This document shows, one piece after another, positions 15,763-25,379 of a DNA stretch of 64,000 nucleotides. Numbering within the stretch: the first letter of the stretch is position 1; every line of letters begins with the position of its first letter. The DNA comes from Alkalihalobacterium sp048323755 (GTDB lineage: Bacteria > Bacillota > Bacilli > Bacillales > Bacillaceae_F). The notes under the pieces are model-generated. The model saw only the letters and a list, made by a program, of their open reading frames with translations, was not told the origin of the DNA and searched no databases. A program made the translations under genes and the position numbers. The stretch is taken from contig NZ_JBLWFS010000012.1 in NCBI RefSeq assembly GCF_048323755.1, positions 1 through 64,000 of the forward strand, read 5' to 3'.

Positions 15763-17430
15763 ATGAGAAGTAATATGATTAAAAAAGGCATAGACCGCGC
15801 CCCACACAGAAGCTTACTAAGAGCAGCCGGGGTAAAAGAAGAAGACATGGATAAACCATTTATCGGTGTTTGTAATTCCTACGTTGATATCATTCCAGGA
15901 CACATGCATTTGAATAAATTTGCTGAAGTAGCAAAGCAAGCTATTCGAGAAGCAGGAGGTATTCCGTTCGAATTCAATACGATCGGTGTTGACGATGGAA
16001 TTGCGATGGGACACATCGGAATGCGCTACTCCTTACCAAGTAGAGAAATTATCTGTGATTCAGCTGAAACGGTCATTAATGCTCACTGGTTTGATGGAGT
16101 TTTCTACATTCCAAACTGTGACAAAATTACACCAGGAATGCTGATGGCAGCTGTTCGTACGAATGTTCCTGCAGTCTTCGTTTCCGGCGGACCAATGGAA
16201 GCTGGAAAAACGAAAGATGGAAAGAGTTTATCATTAGCATCCGTATTTGAAGGAGTTGGAGCATTTGCTTCAGGAAGTATGTCGCGTGAGGAATTACTAG
16301 AGATTGAACAATCTGCCTGTCCGACATGTGGTTCCTGTTCAGGGATGTTTACAGCCAATTCAATGAACACATTAATGGAAATGCTAGGTGTTGCCTTACC
16401 TGGAAATGGAACATTAGTTGCAACTTCAGAAGGTAGACATCAGTTAATTAAAGATGCTGCGAAGCACTTGATGACGTTGATTGAAAAAGATATTCGTCCG
16501 CGTGACATTATTACGAAAGAAACAATTGATGATGCTTTTGCGTTAGATATGGCGATGGGTGGTTCTACAAATACAGTATTACACATATTAGCCATCGCTA
16601 ATGAAGCTGAAATAGAATACAACATAAATGATATTAACAAAGTAGCGGAAAGAGTTCCTTATTTAAGTAAAATTAGTCCTGCCTCAGATTATTCAATGGA
16701 CGACGTTCACAAAGCTGGAGGAGTAAGTGCAATTATTAAGGAACTATGTGAAATTGAAGGAGCTATTCATCCTGATCGTATTACGATTTCAGGTAAAACG
16801 ATTTATGAAACAGTTAAGGATGCTGAAATTACGAATGATGATGTCATTCGCCGAAAAGATAACCCTTATAGTCCTGTAGGTGGATTATCCGTCCTATTTG
16901 GGAACCTAGCTCCAGATGGTGGAGTTATTAAAGTAGGGGCAGTTGATCCTTCGATTAAAGTGTTTGAAGGTGAAGCAATTGTCTACAACTCACAAGAGGA
17001 AGCACTTGAAGGGATCAATAATGGGGATGTAAAAGCTGGTCATGTTGTAGTCATTCGTTATGAAGGCCCTAAAGGTGGTCCAGGAATGCCAGAAATGCTA
17101 GCGCCGACTTCATCGATTGTTGGACGCGGTCTAGGTACAAAGGTTGCTCTCATTACAGACGGACGCTTTTCTGGTGCTTCAAGAGGAATTTCAATCGGTC
17201 ATATTAGTCCAGAAGCTGCTGAAGGTGGACCAATTGCTTTTGTTGAAAATGGAGATAAGATTACTCTTGATCTAATAAATCGTTCCATCACATTAAATGT
17301 CGAGGACAAGGAATTAGCCAATAGAAGAGAAAATTGGAAAGAGCCTGAGCCTAAAATTAAAAAAGGTTATCTAGCTCGATATTCTAAGCTTGTTACATCC
17401 GCTAATACTGGCGGAGTTATGAAAATATAA
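15763..17430 (+). CDS. ilvD: Dihydroxy-acid dehydratase
   Basis: IlvD dehydrates 2,3-dihydroxy-isovalerate and -methylvalerate to the keto acids that IlvE aminates. The 555 residues include the three cluster cysteines in VCNS, NCDK and CGSCSGMFTANSM, and the C-terminal region with GRFSGASRG. ATG 15763 follows GGGAGAGA, and the next residues RSNMIKKGIDRAPHRSLL match family N-termini; the GTG at 15748 lies in the ribosome site. It ends about 35 nt before the T-box leader of ilvB, so transcripts from the ilvE promoter enter that leader. Confidence 0.96.
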   Translation: MRSNMIKKGIDRAPHRSLLRAAGVKEEDMDKPFIGVCNSYVDIIPGHMHLNKFAEVAKQAIREAGGIPFEFNTIGVDDGIAMGHIGMRYSLPSREIICDSAETVINAHWFDGVFYIPNCDKITPGMLMAAVRTNVPAVFVSGGPMEAGKTKDGKSLSLASVFEGVGAFASGSMSREELLEIEQSACPTCGSCSGMFTANSMNTLMEMLGVALPGNGTLVATSEGRHQLIKDAAKHLMTLIEKDIRPRDIITKETIDDAFALDMAMGGSTNTVLHILAIANEAEIEYNINDINKVAERVPYLSKISPASDYSMDDVHKAGGVSAIIKELCEIEGAIHPDRITISGKTIYETVKDAEITNDDVIRRKDNPYSPVGGLSVLFGNLAPDGGVIKVGAVDPSIKVFEGEAIVYNSQEEALEGINNGDVKAGHVVVIRYEGPKGGPGMPEMLAPTSSIVGRGLGTKVALITDGRFSGASRGISIGHISPEAAEGGPIAFVENGDKITLDLINRSITLNVEDKELANRRENWKEPEPKIKKGYLARYSKLVTSANTGGVMKI

Positions 17431-17464
17431 ACAATAGAAAAAAAGAACATAGAGATAAAAACGT

Positions 17465-17765
17465 TGAAGAGGAAAAGTAGTTGAAAAGGATCAGCATCCA
17501 CAGAGAGCCGCTTGTGCTGAGAGGCGGCGATGCTCCTTTCGATGAACTCACCTCGGAGTGCCAATTCGAACGTAAGCTAGTAGGGTTGGTCGGGTGTTCA
17601 CTGCACTCGTTATTAAAACTGGACGTCAAATGATACTTACGTCCATGAGGTGACATTTGTAAAAATGTCATAAAAAAGGGTGGTACCGTGGAAAGAGAAC
17701 ATCTTTTCACCCCTTCTGCTAGGACCAATAGGTTCATGATGGGGTGAGAAGGTGTTTTTTATTTG
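17465..17765 (+). promoter_or_regulatory. T-box riboswitch, leucine-type, upstream of ilvB
   Basis: The T-box sequence GGGTGGTACCGTGG (17678-17691) is followed by a terminator. Stem I begins near the AGAGAG at 17502. The specifier is read as CTC (17547-17549) in the context GAA-CTC-ACC, the same context that gives GTC in the valS leader of this window, so uncharged tRNA-Leu should antiterminate. The terminator pairs CATCTTTTCACCCC (17700-17713) with 17741-17754 and ends in TTTTTT. The leader lies inside the gene cluster, between ilvD and ilvB. Confidence 0.93.
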
Positions 17766-17853
17766 GTAATAAGAAAGGTTTTTTCTTTCTTAAAATATAT
17801 AAATCTTTATAAGTATGAATAAAAAATCAACTGGTAGTAGGGAGGAAGAAAAA

Positions 17854-19578
17854 GTGAGTACCAAGTTGAGAAACAAAGAGCTAAGTGTAGTAGAGGAGAA
17901 GCAACCAGTAACAGGGTCTAGTATGTTAATTAAAGCTTTAGCTAAAGAAGGTGTAGATGTCATCTTTGGCTATCCAGGCGGGGCAATCTTACCAACATAT
18001 GATGAAATCTATAAATCAGGTATTCGTCATATTCTAGCTCGCCATGAACAAGGAGCTATTCACGCTGCAGAAGGGTACGCAAGAGTATCAGGAAAACCTG
18101 GAGTCTGTATAGTGACATCAGGCCCTGGGGCTACAAATGTAGTTACAGGAATTGCTGATGCAATGATTGACTCGTTACCACTTGTTGTAATCACAGGTCA
18201 AGTTGCTACTTCGGTCATTGGAACAGATGCCTTTCAAGAAGCAGATATGATTGGTATTACAATGCCTATTACAAAACATAATTTTCAAGTGAGAACGATA
18301 GAAGACCTTCCGAGAATCATGAAGGAAGCATTCCACATTGCAACAACAGGGCGACCGGGTCCAGTCCTTATTGATTTACCTAAAGATGTATCGGTTGCTA
18401 CAGGTATATTTGATTATGAAAAAGAAGTCGATTTGCCAGGTTATCAACCGACAGTCATTCCAAATAAATTGCAAATTAGAAAGCTTGCTGAAGCAGTAAG
18501 TGAAGCGAAAAAGCCATGTATTTTATCGGGTGCTGGCGTTCTCCATGCACATGCTTACGATGAGTTATTTGAATATGCTGAAAAAATGCGTATTCCGGTT
18601 GCAAGTACGTTACTTGGCCTTGGGGCTTTCCCTGGAGAACATGAATTATTTTTGGGGATGGCCGGAATGCACGGAACATACGCAGCAAATATGGCTATCC
18701 ATCAAAGTGATCTACTCATTAGCATAGGTGCACGTTTTGATGATCGATTAACTGGGGCATTACAACATTTTGCACCAAATGCAAAAATTGCTCACATCGA
18801 CATCGATCCAGCTGAAATTGGTAAAAACATTGAAACACAGATTCCAGTAGTTGGAGATGCAAAAGCAGCATTGAAAATGCTATTAGATGAGAATGGGTCA
18901 GCAGGTGAAACGGGAGTTTGGTTAGCTGAGTTAGACAAGATGAAAGCGGAATATCCACTTTGGTACAAAGAAGATGGAGAAACGATCAAGCCGCAAAAGC
19001 TAATGGAATTAATCTATGAAGTATCAAATGGTGAAGCGATTGTTACTACAGATGTAGGTCAGCATCAAATGTGGGCAGCTCAATACTATAAGTTTAATAA
19101 ACCAAATCGTTGGGTTACATCTGGAGGCCTAGGAACGATGGGCTTTGGTTTCCCAGCGGCGATAGGAGCACAATTTGCAGAACCGAATACACCAGTTATA
19201 TCCATTTTAGGAGACGCTGGATTTCAGATGACAGCTCAAGAGCTTTCCATTCTTCAAGACTTAAACTTACCAGTCAAGATTATTATCGTAAATAATTCTT
19301 CACTCGGTATGGTTCGTCAATGGCAGCAGCTTTTCTATGAAGAGCGTTACTCTAATTCAGTATTTAACACACAACCTAACTTTGTAAAACTAGCAGAAGC
19401 TTACGATGTAAAAGGAATGCGAGTTGATAAAGTTGAGGATGTAAAAGGGGCATTAGAAGAAGCACTTGCACATGACGGTCCCGTCTTAATGGACTTTAGA
19501 GTTACTCAAATAGAAAACGTATATCCAATGATTGCTCCTGGTAAAGGACAGCATGAAATGGAGGGAATTAAACCATGA
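17854..19578 (+). CDS. ilvB: Acetolactate synthase, large catalytic subunit
   Basis: IlvB condenses two pyruvates, or pyruvate with 2-ketobutyrate, using thiamine diphosphate, FAD and Mg. The sequence shows FGYPGGAILPTYD with the downstream RHEQGAIHAAEGYAR (catalytic Glu), a central FAD region, and the ThDP motif GDAGFQMTAQEL through VNNSSLGMVRQWQ. GTG 17854 is chosen because GGGAGGA lies 7 nt upstream and the product is then 574 residues, the length in B. subtilis; an in-frame ATG at 17815 has no ribosome site. The stop overlaps the ilvH start. Confidence 0.96.
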   Translation: MSTKLRNKELSVVEEKQPVTGSSMLIKALAKEGVDVIFGYPGGAILPTYDEIYKSGIRHILARHEQGAIHAAEGYARVSGKPGVCIVTSGPGATNVVTGIADAMIDSLPLVVITGQVATSVIGTDAFQEADMIGITMPITKHNFQVRTIEDLPRIMKEAFHIATTGRPGPVLIDLPKDVSVATGIFDYEKEVDLPGYQPTVIPNKLQIRKLAEAVSEAKKPCILSGAGVLHAHAYDELFEYAEKMRIPVASTLLGLGAFPGEHELFLGMAGMHGTYAANMAIHQSDLLISIGARFDDRLTGALQHFAPNAKIAHIDIDPAEIGKNIETQIPVVGDAKAALKMLLDENGSAGETGVWLAELDKMKAEYPLWYKEDGETIKPQKLMELIYEVSNGEAIVTTDVGQHQMWAAQYYKFNKPNRWVTSGGLGTMGFGFPAAIGAQFAEPNTPVISILGDAGFQMTAQELSILQDLNLPVKIIIVNNSSLGMVRQWQQLFYEERYSNSVFNTQPNFVKLAEAYDVKGMRVDKVEDVKGALEEALAHDGPVLMDFRVTQIENVYPMIAPGKGQHEMEGIKP

Positions 19579-20093
19579 AACGAACAATAACTGCTCTTGT
19601 AAATAATACGTCAGGTGTACTTAACCGAATTACTGGTTTATTTGCTAGACGTAATTTCAATATTGAAAGTATTACTGTAGGTATTACAGAAAACCCTTCA
19701 ATTTCTAGAATGACGTTTGTCGTTGTTGTAGATACGATTGGAAATATTGATCAAGTTATTAAACAGCTAAACAAACAAGTGGATGTACTTAAGGTAAGAG
19801 ACATAACCGATGAACAAACCGTTGCTAGAGAATTAGCACTAATAAAAGTTGGAGTGACACCTCAACAAAGAGCTGAAATCGGTGCTCTTGTCAATCCATT
19901 TAGAGCATCGATCATTGATGTTAGTCGTGAGAATATGACCATTGAAATTACTGGAGATCACGAAAAAGTCGAAGCATTGTTAGACCTCCTTAAACCATAT
20001 GGAATTCAAGACCTTGCTCGTACTGGAATAACTGCTCTTAAGCGCGGGACCAAAAGATCTCTTGAATCAAACAGAATTACGCTAATTAATTAA
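19575..20093 (+). CDS. ilvH: Acetolactate synthase, small regulatory subunit
   Basis: The small subunit activates IlvB and confers valine feedback sensitivity. The 172 residues carry an N-terminal ACT domain (TALVNNTSGVLNRITGLFARRNFNIESITVG, described by its first and last motifs TALVNNTSGVL and NIESITVG) and a C-terminal ACT-like domain (about 85-165). It overlaps ilvB by 4 nt (ATGA), so the two subunits are probably made in proportion. Confidence 0.95.
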   Translation: MKRTITALVNNTSGVLNRITGLFARRNFNIESITVGITENPSISRMTFVVVVDTIGNIDQVIKQLNKQVDVLKVRDITDEQTVARELALIKVGVTPQQRAEIGALVNPFRASIIDVSRENMTIEITGDHEKVEALLDLLKPYGIQDLARTGITALKRGTKRSLESNRITLIN

Positions 20094-20143
20094 TTATTAA
20101 TAATATAAAAACTAAAATAACATTAAAAGAGGAGAGATTTATT

Positions 20144-21166
20144 ATGGCAAACATCTATTATAACGGTGATATCAACGAAGGCGTATTACAAGGAAAAACA
20201 GTGGCAATTATCGGATACGGTTCTCAAGGTCATGCTCATGCACAAAACTTACGTGAAAGTGGAGTAAGTGTAGTTGTAGGGTTACGCCCAGGGAAGTCTT
20301 GGGATCAAGCGGTAAATGACGGTTTTGAGGTACTTACAGTTCAAGAAGCGGCTACAAAAGCTCAAGTTGTGATGATCCTTCTTCCAGATGAAAACCAACC
20401 GAAAGTATATAAAGAGTCAATCGAACCAGAATTAACAGCTGGTAAAGCGTTAGTATTCGCACACGGTTTCAATGTACATTTTAATCAAATTAAACCACCA
20501 GCAGATGTTGATGTATTCTTAGCAGCACCAAAAGGACCAGGACACTTAGTACGTCGTACATTCACTGAAGGTGCTGGTGTACCAGGATTAATCGCAGTAT
20601 ATCAAGATGCGACAGGTCAAGCAAAAGAGCTTGCATTAGCTTACGCAAAACAAATTGGTTCTGCTCGCGGTGGAGTTATTGAAACAACATTCCAAGAAGA
20701 AACAGAAACGGATCTTTTCGGTGAGCAAGCAGTACTTTGTGGAGGAACTTCAGCTCTAGTAAAAGCTGGTTTCGAAACGTTAGTAGAAGCAGGTTACCAA
20801 CCTGAAGTTGCATACTTTGAGTGTTTACATGAATTAAAGCTTATCGTTGACTTAATGTACGAAGGTGGACTTGAGTACATGCGTTATTCAATCTCTGACA
20901 CAGCACAATGGGGTGACTTTGTTGCTGGACCACAAATCGTAACAGAGGATACGAAAAAAGCTATGAAATCCATTTTAAGTGATATCCAAACTGGTAAATT
21001 TGCTAAAGGTTGGATCTTAGAAAACCAAGCAAATCGTCCAGAGTTTACTGCAATCAACGAAAGTGAGAAAAAACATCCAATTGAAGTGGTTGGTCGCGAA
21101 CTTCGTGAAATGATGCCTTTCGTCAAGGCCAAATCAAAAGGAGTGGTAGGTAGTGCGAAAAATTGA
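20144..21166 (+). CDS. ilvC: Ketol-acid reductoisomerase
   Basis: IlvC isomerises and reduces acetolactate or acetohydroxybutyrate with NADPH and Mg. The 340 residues are the short class I form: Rossmann motif GYGSQGHAHAQNL (about 24-36), FAHGFNVHF, and the knotted C-terminal domain with metal ligands in TDLFGEQAVLCGG and ECLHELKLIVDL. GAGGAGAG precedes the ATG. The last 14 nt overlap the leuA start, so leuA is translationally coupled. Confidence 0.97.
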   Translation: MANIYYNGDINEGVLQGKTVAIIGYGSQGHAHAQNLRESGVSVVVGLRPGKSWDQAVNDGFEVLTVQEAATKAQVVMILLPDENQPKVYKESIEPELTAGKALVFAHGFNVHFNQIKPPADVDVFLAAPKGPGHLVRRTFTEGAGVPGLIAVYQDATGQAKELALAYAKQIGSARGGVIETTFQEETETDLFGEQAVLCGGTSALVKAGFETLVEAGYQPEVAYFECLHELKLIVDLMYEGGLEYMRYSISDTAQWGDFVAGPQIVTEDTKKAMKSILSDIQTGKFAKGWILENQANRPEFTAINESEKKHPIEVVGRELREMMPFVKAKSKGVVGSAKN

Positions 21167-22700
21167 TGTATTCGATACAACTTTAAGAGACGGTGAGCAA
21201 TCCGCAGGTGTCAATTTAAACTTTGAAGAAAAACTTGAGATTGCTAGACAGTTAGAACGACTAGGGGTCGATATCATAGAAGCCGGGTTCCCGGCTTCAT
21301 CCCCTGGGGATTTTAAGTCTGTTAAAGCGATTGCAGACCTCGTAAAAGGCAGTTCGGTAACTGGATTGTCAAGAAGTGTTCAATCGGATATCGATGCAGC
21401 TTGGGAAGCGCTTAAAGGTGGAGTAGATCCAAGAATTCACGTATTTATTGCAACATCTCCTATTCATATGACACATAAACTTCGGATGACACCAGATCAA
21501 GTGATTGAAAATGCTGTTGCTTCTGTAAAATATGCTGCGCAAAAGTTTCCTAAAATTCAATGGTCTGCTGAAGATGCTTGTCGTTCTGATTTAGATTTTC
21601 TAGTTCGTATCATTGAGCAAGTTATTGATGCAGGTGCTTCCGTCATTAACATCCCAGATACAGTCGGATATATCACTCCGAAAGAAATTACGCATATTTT
21701 TAGCTATTTAAAAGAAAACGTACCAAATATGCACAAAGCCAAACTTTCCACACACTGCCATGATGATTTAGGGATGGCGACGGCTAACTCGCTAGCAGCG
21801 ATTGAAGCAGGTGCAGATCAAGTGGAAGGAACGATTAATGGAATTGGCGAGCGCGCTGGAAATGCTTCTTTAGAAGAAGTGGCAGTAGCTCTGCATATCC
21901 GTAATGATTTTTATAAAGCAGCGACAGGCCTTACATTAAAAGAAGTAAAACGAACGAGTTCGTTAGTTAGTAAGCTGACGGGTATGGTTGTACCGAATAA
22001 CAAAGCGGTTGTTGGTAATAATGCATTCGCTCATGAGTCTGGTATTCACCAAGATGGTGTACTTAAAGAGAAAACAACCTATGAAATTATTACACCAGAA
22101 CTTGTCGGTGTTTCATCTAATCGAATGGTACTTGGAAAGCATTCAGGCCGCCATGCATTTAAAGACAAAATTAGAGAACTCGGTTACACTGCCACAGACG
22201 AACAAATTAATAAAGTTTTTAAAGCATTTAAAGAACTGGCAGATAAGAAAAAAGAAATCACAGAAGATGATATTTTTGCTCTTATGACAGAAGAGAAGAT
22301 TGGTGCTGCTGTTCAATACTACGAAGTTGATAGTTTACAAGTGAACTATGGAACAATGAATATTCCAACAGCCACGATTACGATGAAAATGCCTGACGGA
22401 GAAATCGTACAAGAAGCTGCGACAGGTTCAGGTAGTGTTGAAGCGATTTATAACACGCTTGAGCGTATTATTGCATCACCAGTTAAACTATTAGACTACC
22501 GTATTCAGTCAATTACTGGCGGAAGAGACGCATTAGCAGAAGTTTATGTTAAGGTTCGCTTTGACGGAACGGAAACGAGTGGCCGTGGAACGGCACATGA
22601 CGTACTAGAAGCATCTGCCAGAGCTTATATTAACGCTGTAAATCGTATTTTAAATAGAAGAACACGTGAACTAGATCCGGTTCAGGAAGTAAAGCTGTAA
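21153..22700 (+). CDS. leuA: 2-isopropylmalate synthase
   Basis: LeuA condenses acetyl-CoA with 2-ketoisovalerate, the committed step to leucine. The 515 residues have a TIM barrel with FDTTLRDGEQSAG (metal Asp in DTTLRDGEQ), the HxH metal pair in THCHDDLGMATANS, and a C-terminal allosteric domain (about 390-510) that binds leucine. The start is GTG 21153, with AAAGGAGTGG upstream inside ilvC. Confidence 0.96.
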   Translation: MRKIDVFDTTLRDGEQSAGVNLNFEEKLEIARQLERLGVDIIEAGFPASSPGDFKSVKAIADLVKGSSVTGLSRSVQSDIDAAWEALKGGVDPRIHVFIATSPIHMTHKLRMTPDQVIENAVASVKYAAQKFPKIQWSAEDACRSDLDFLVRIIEQVIDAGASVINIPDTVGYITPKEITHIFSYLKENVPNMHKAKLSTHCHDDLGMATANSLAAIEAGADQVEGTINGIGERAGNASLEEVAVALHIRNDFYKAATGLTLKEVKRTSSLVSKLTGMVVPNNKAVVGNNAFAHESGIHQDGVLKEKTTYEIITPELVGVSSNRMVLGKHSGRHAFKDKIRELGYTATDEQINKVFKAFKELADKKKEITEDDIFALMTEEKIGAAVQYYEVDSLQVNYGTMNIPTATITMKMPDGEIVQEAATGSGSVEAIYNTLERIIASPVKLLDYRIQSITGGRDALAEVYVKVRFDGTETSGRGTAHDVLEASARAYINAVNRILNRRTRELDPVQEVKL

Positions 22701-22728
22701 TAGGCTTAATGAGTGGGAGTTGAATGAA

Positions 22729-23817
22729 TTGAAAAAGAAGATAACCGTTTTACCAGGTGACGGAATTGGCCCTGAGGTCATCGAAGGGGCTCTACAAGTT
22801 TTAGATGCAATTGCGAAAAAATACAATCATGAATTTGAATATACTGATGCAAAAATCGGTGGAATTGCCATCGATGAATGCGATACTCCACTTCCGCAGG
22901 AGACGGTCGATGCTTGTAAGACAAGTGACGGGGTCCTTCTAGGAGCGGTTGGAGGACCGAAGTGGGATACACTTCCAGGTCATATGAGACCTGAAAAAGG
23001 GTTACTTGGTATTCGTAAAGAATTAGACCTTTTTGCTAATTTACGCCCAGTAACTGCACATGATAGTCTAGCTGATTCTTCAACATTGAAAAGGGAAGTC
23101 ATTGACGGTGTAGACTTGATGATCGTTCGTGAATTAACGAGTGGTTTATATTTCGGGGAGCCGCGTGAACGTCGTCAAGAAGGTGATGACCTAGTTGTTG
23201 TAGATACGTTAGCTTATAAACGAAGTGAGATTGAACGTATTATGAAGCAGGGATTTGAATTAGCAAGAGTCCGTAATAAGAAGTTAACTTCAGTAGACAA
23301 AGCGAATGTTTTAGAATCTAGCCGTGTATGGCGTGAAGTCGCTATTGAAGTTGGAAAAGAATATCCTGATGTTGAATTAGACCATATGCTTGTCGATAAT
23401 GCAGCGATGCAGTTAATCCGCAATCCGAAACAGTTTGATGTCATTGTAACGGAGAACATGTTTGGAGATATTTTGAGTGATGAAGCTTCAATGCTTACGG
23501 GGTCATTAGGGATGCTTCCATCTGCAAGTATTGGCAGTGGGGGACCGGGTTTATATGAACCTATTCACGGCTCAGCCCCTGACATTGCAGGACAAAACAA
23601 AGCGAACCCACTTGCGACAATTGCTTCAGTCGCTATGATGCTTAAGTATTCTTTCGGAATGGTAGAAGAAGCGAATGCAATTGATCAAGCGATTAGTGAA
23701 GTACTTGAAGCTGGTTTCCGTACAGGGGACATTGCTAATCCGGGAGAAGAAGTTCTTTCAACAACAGAGATGACAGCAAAAGTTATTGAGTTAATTAAAG
23801 GGGAAGTCGTCGTATAA
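22729..23817 (+). CDS. leuB: 3-isopropylmalate dehydrogenase
   Basis: LeuB oxidises and decarboxylates 3-isopropylmalate with NAD. The sequence opens KKKITVLPGDGIGPEV and shows the substrate arginines in LRPV and RELTSGLYFGEPR, the metal aspartates in NMFGDILSDEASM, and GSAPDIAGQNKANP. The start is TTG 22729, 9 nt after GGGAG; this gives MKKKITVLPGDG, as in the B. subtilis protein. The in-frame TTG at 22720 touches the ribosome site. Length is 362 residues. Confidence 0.95.
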   Translation: MKKKITVLPGDGIGPEVIEGALQVLDAIAKKYNHEFEYTDAKIGGIAIDECDTPLPQETVDACKTSDGVLLGAVGGPKWDTLPGHMRPEKGLLGIRKELDLFANLRPVTAHDSLADSSTLKREVIDGVDLMIVRELTSGLYFGEPRERRQEGDDLVVVDTLAYKRSEIERIMKQGFELARVRNKKLTSVDKANVLESSRVWREVAIEVGKEYPDVELDHMLVDNAAMQLIRNPKQFDVIVTENMFGDILSDEASMLTGSLGMLPSASIGSGGPGLYEPIHGSAPDIAGQNKANPLATIASVAMMLKYSFGMVEEANAIDQAISEVLEAGFRTGDIANPGEEVLSTTEMTAKVIELIKGEVVV

Positions 23818-23837
23818 GTTCGGTTATAAAGGAGGGC

Positions 23838-23878
23838 AAAAGATCCGAGAGTACCATAGTGAGGAAATTGGATCTTTT
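23838..23878 (+). repeat. Hairpin between leuB and leuC
   Basis: AAAAGATCC (23838-23846) pairs with GGATCTTTT (23870-23878), followed by TGG. The 5' strand lies in a stretch (GGAGGGCAAAAGATCCGAGA) that recurs almost unchanged at the start of the leuC-leuD element. It may be an internal attenuator, or a remnant of that element. Confidence 0.5.
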
Positions 23879-23918
23879 TGGAACTCAAAATGGATATATG
23901 AAAGTGAGGAAGAGGAGA

Positions 23919-25331
23919 ATGACACCAAAAACAATTATCGAAAAGATTTGGGAAAACCATACGGTTCTAGATGAGCCGGGTAAACCGAATTTATTATATA
24001 TTGATTTGCATATGGTTCATGAAGTTACATCACCGCAAGCGTTTGAAGGTATTCGAATCAATGGTCGAAAAGTCCGCCGTCCTGATTTAACGTTTGCTAC
24101 AATGGATCACAACGTGCCGACAGTCGACCGTTATAACGTTACAGACCCAATTGCGAAGAAGCAAATGGAAACGTTAGAAACGAACTGTAACGAGTTTGGA
24201 ATTAGGGTTGCAGGTATTGAGAGTCCTGACAACGGGATTGTCCATGTTATTGGGCCTGAACTTGGTTTAACACAACCAGGAAAAACGATCGTTTGTGGTG
24301 ATAGTCATACAGCCACCCACGGTGCTTTTGGTGCTTTAGCATTCGGAATTGGTACGAGTGAAGTGGAGCATGTATTAGCGACACAAACATTGTGGCAAAG
24401 CAAACCGAAAACATTAGAAGTACGTGTTAACGGTCGTCTTTCACAAGGAATTACAGCAAAAGATGTTATCTTAGCAATCATCTCTAAATTCGGCGTAGAT
24501 TTCGGTACTGGTTATGTCATGGAATATACAGGGGAAGCCATCCACGGAATGACGATGGAAGAGCGTATGACAATCTGTAATATGTCAATTGAAGCTGGAG
24601 CGAAAGCTGGTTTAATTAGTCCAGACCAGGTGACATATGATTATTTAAAAGGCCGCGAGTATGTTCCTGATGGGGAAGAGTTTGATAAAGCAGTTGAGAA
24701 ATGGAAAGCCTTAGCGACAGATGAAGGTGCAGCATATGATAAGTCTGTTGTAATCGAAGCGGATGAAATTCAACCAATGGTAACTTGGGGTACAAACCCT
24801 GCACAAGGTATTGGAATTCATCAGCCGATTCCAAGTCCAGATGATGTTGAAACAACGTCAGAGAAAAAGGCAATCGAGCAAGCACTTGAGTACATGGGAT
24901 TAGAGCCTGGAACAAAGATGTCAGAAGTTGCTATTCAACACGTATTTATCGGATCATGTACGAACTCACGCATGAGTGATCTTCGTGCCGCAGCCGCAGT
25001 TGCCAAAGGAAGAAAAGTCGCAGAAGGTGTTCGCGCGATTGTAGTACCGGGTTCACAAAAGATCAAACAACGTGCTGAAGACGAAGGGTTAGATAAGATC
25101 TTTATCGAGGCTGGCTTTGAATGGCGGGAATCTGGATGTAGTATGTGTTTAAGTATGAACCCAGACTTTGTACCTGAAGGTGAGCGTTGTGCGTCTACTT
25201 CAAACCGTAACTTTGAAGGGCGTCAAGGTAAAGGGGCGAGAACACACCTTGTAAGTCCGGCGATGGCTGCAGCTGCAGCAATCAATGGCAAATTCGTCGA
25301 TGTTCGTACGTTAGAAAAATTCCCAGTTTAA
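23919..25331 (+). CDS. leuC: 3-isopropylmalate dehydratase, large subunit
   Basis: With LeuD, LeuC isomerises 2- to 3-isopropylmalate through an aconitase-type [4Fe-4S] cluster. The three cluster cysteines are in IGSCTNSR (one) and SGCSMCLSM (two). CGDSHTATHGAFG and EVEHVLATQ are also typical. ATG 23919 lies behind GAAGAGGAGA and gives MTPKTIIEKIW, the usual N-terminus, and 470 residues. An upstream in-frame GTG at 23859 would add 20 residues without a ribosome site. The gap to leuD is unusually long (357 nt). Confidence 0.95.
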   Translation: MTPKTIIEKIWENHTVLDEPGKPNLLYIDLHMVHEVTSPQAFEGIRINGRKVRRPDLTFATMDHNVPTVDRYNVTDPIAKKQMETLETNCNEFGIRVAGIESPDNGIVHVIGPELGLTQPGKTIVCGDSHTATHGAFGALAFGIGTSEVEHVLATQTLWQSKPKTLEVRVNGRLSQGITAKDVILAIISKFGVDFGTGYVMEYTGEAIHGMTMEERMTICNMSIEAGAKAGLISPDQVTYDYLKGREYVPDGEEFDKAVEKWKALATDEGAAYDKSVVIEADEIQPMVTWGTNPAQGIGIHQPIPSPDDVETTSEKKAIEQALEYMGLEPGTKMSEVAIQHVFIGSCTNSRMSDLRAAAAVAKGRKVAEGVRAIVVPGSQKIKQRAEDEGLDKIFIEAGFEWRESGCSMCLSMNPDFVPEGERCASTSNRNFEGRQGKGARTHLVSPAMAAAAAINGKFVDVRTLEKFPV

Positions 25332-25379
25332 TCTTTTACCTAAAAATCGCTGAGGTGTAATTCTAATATATGTGTTCAA

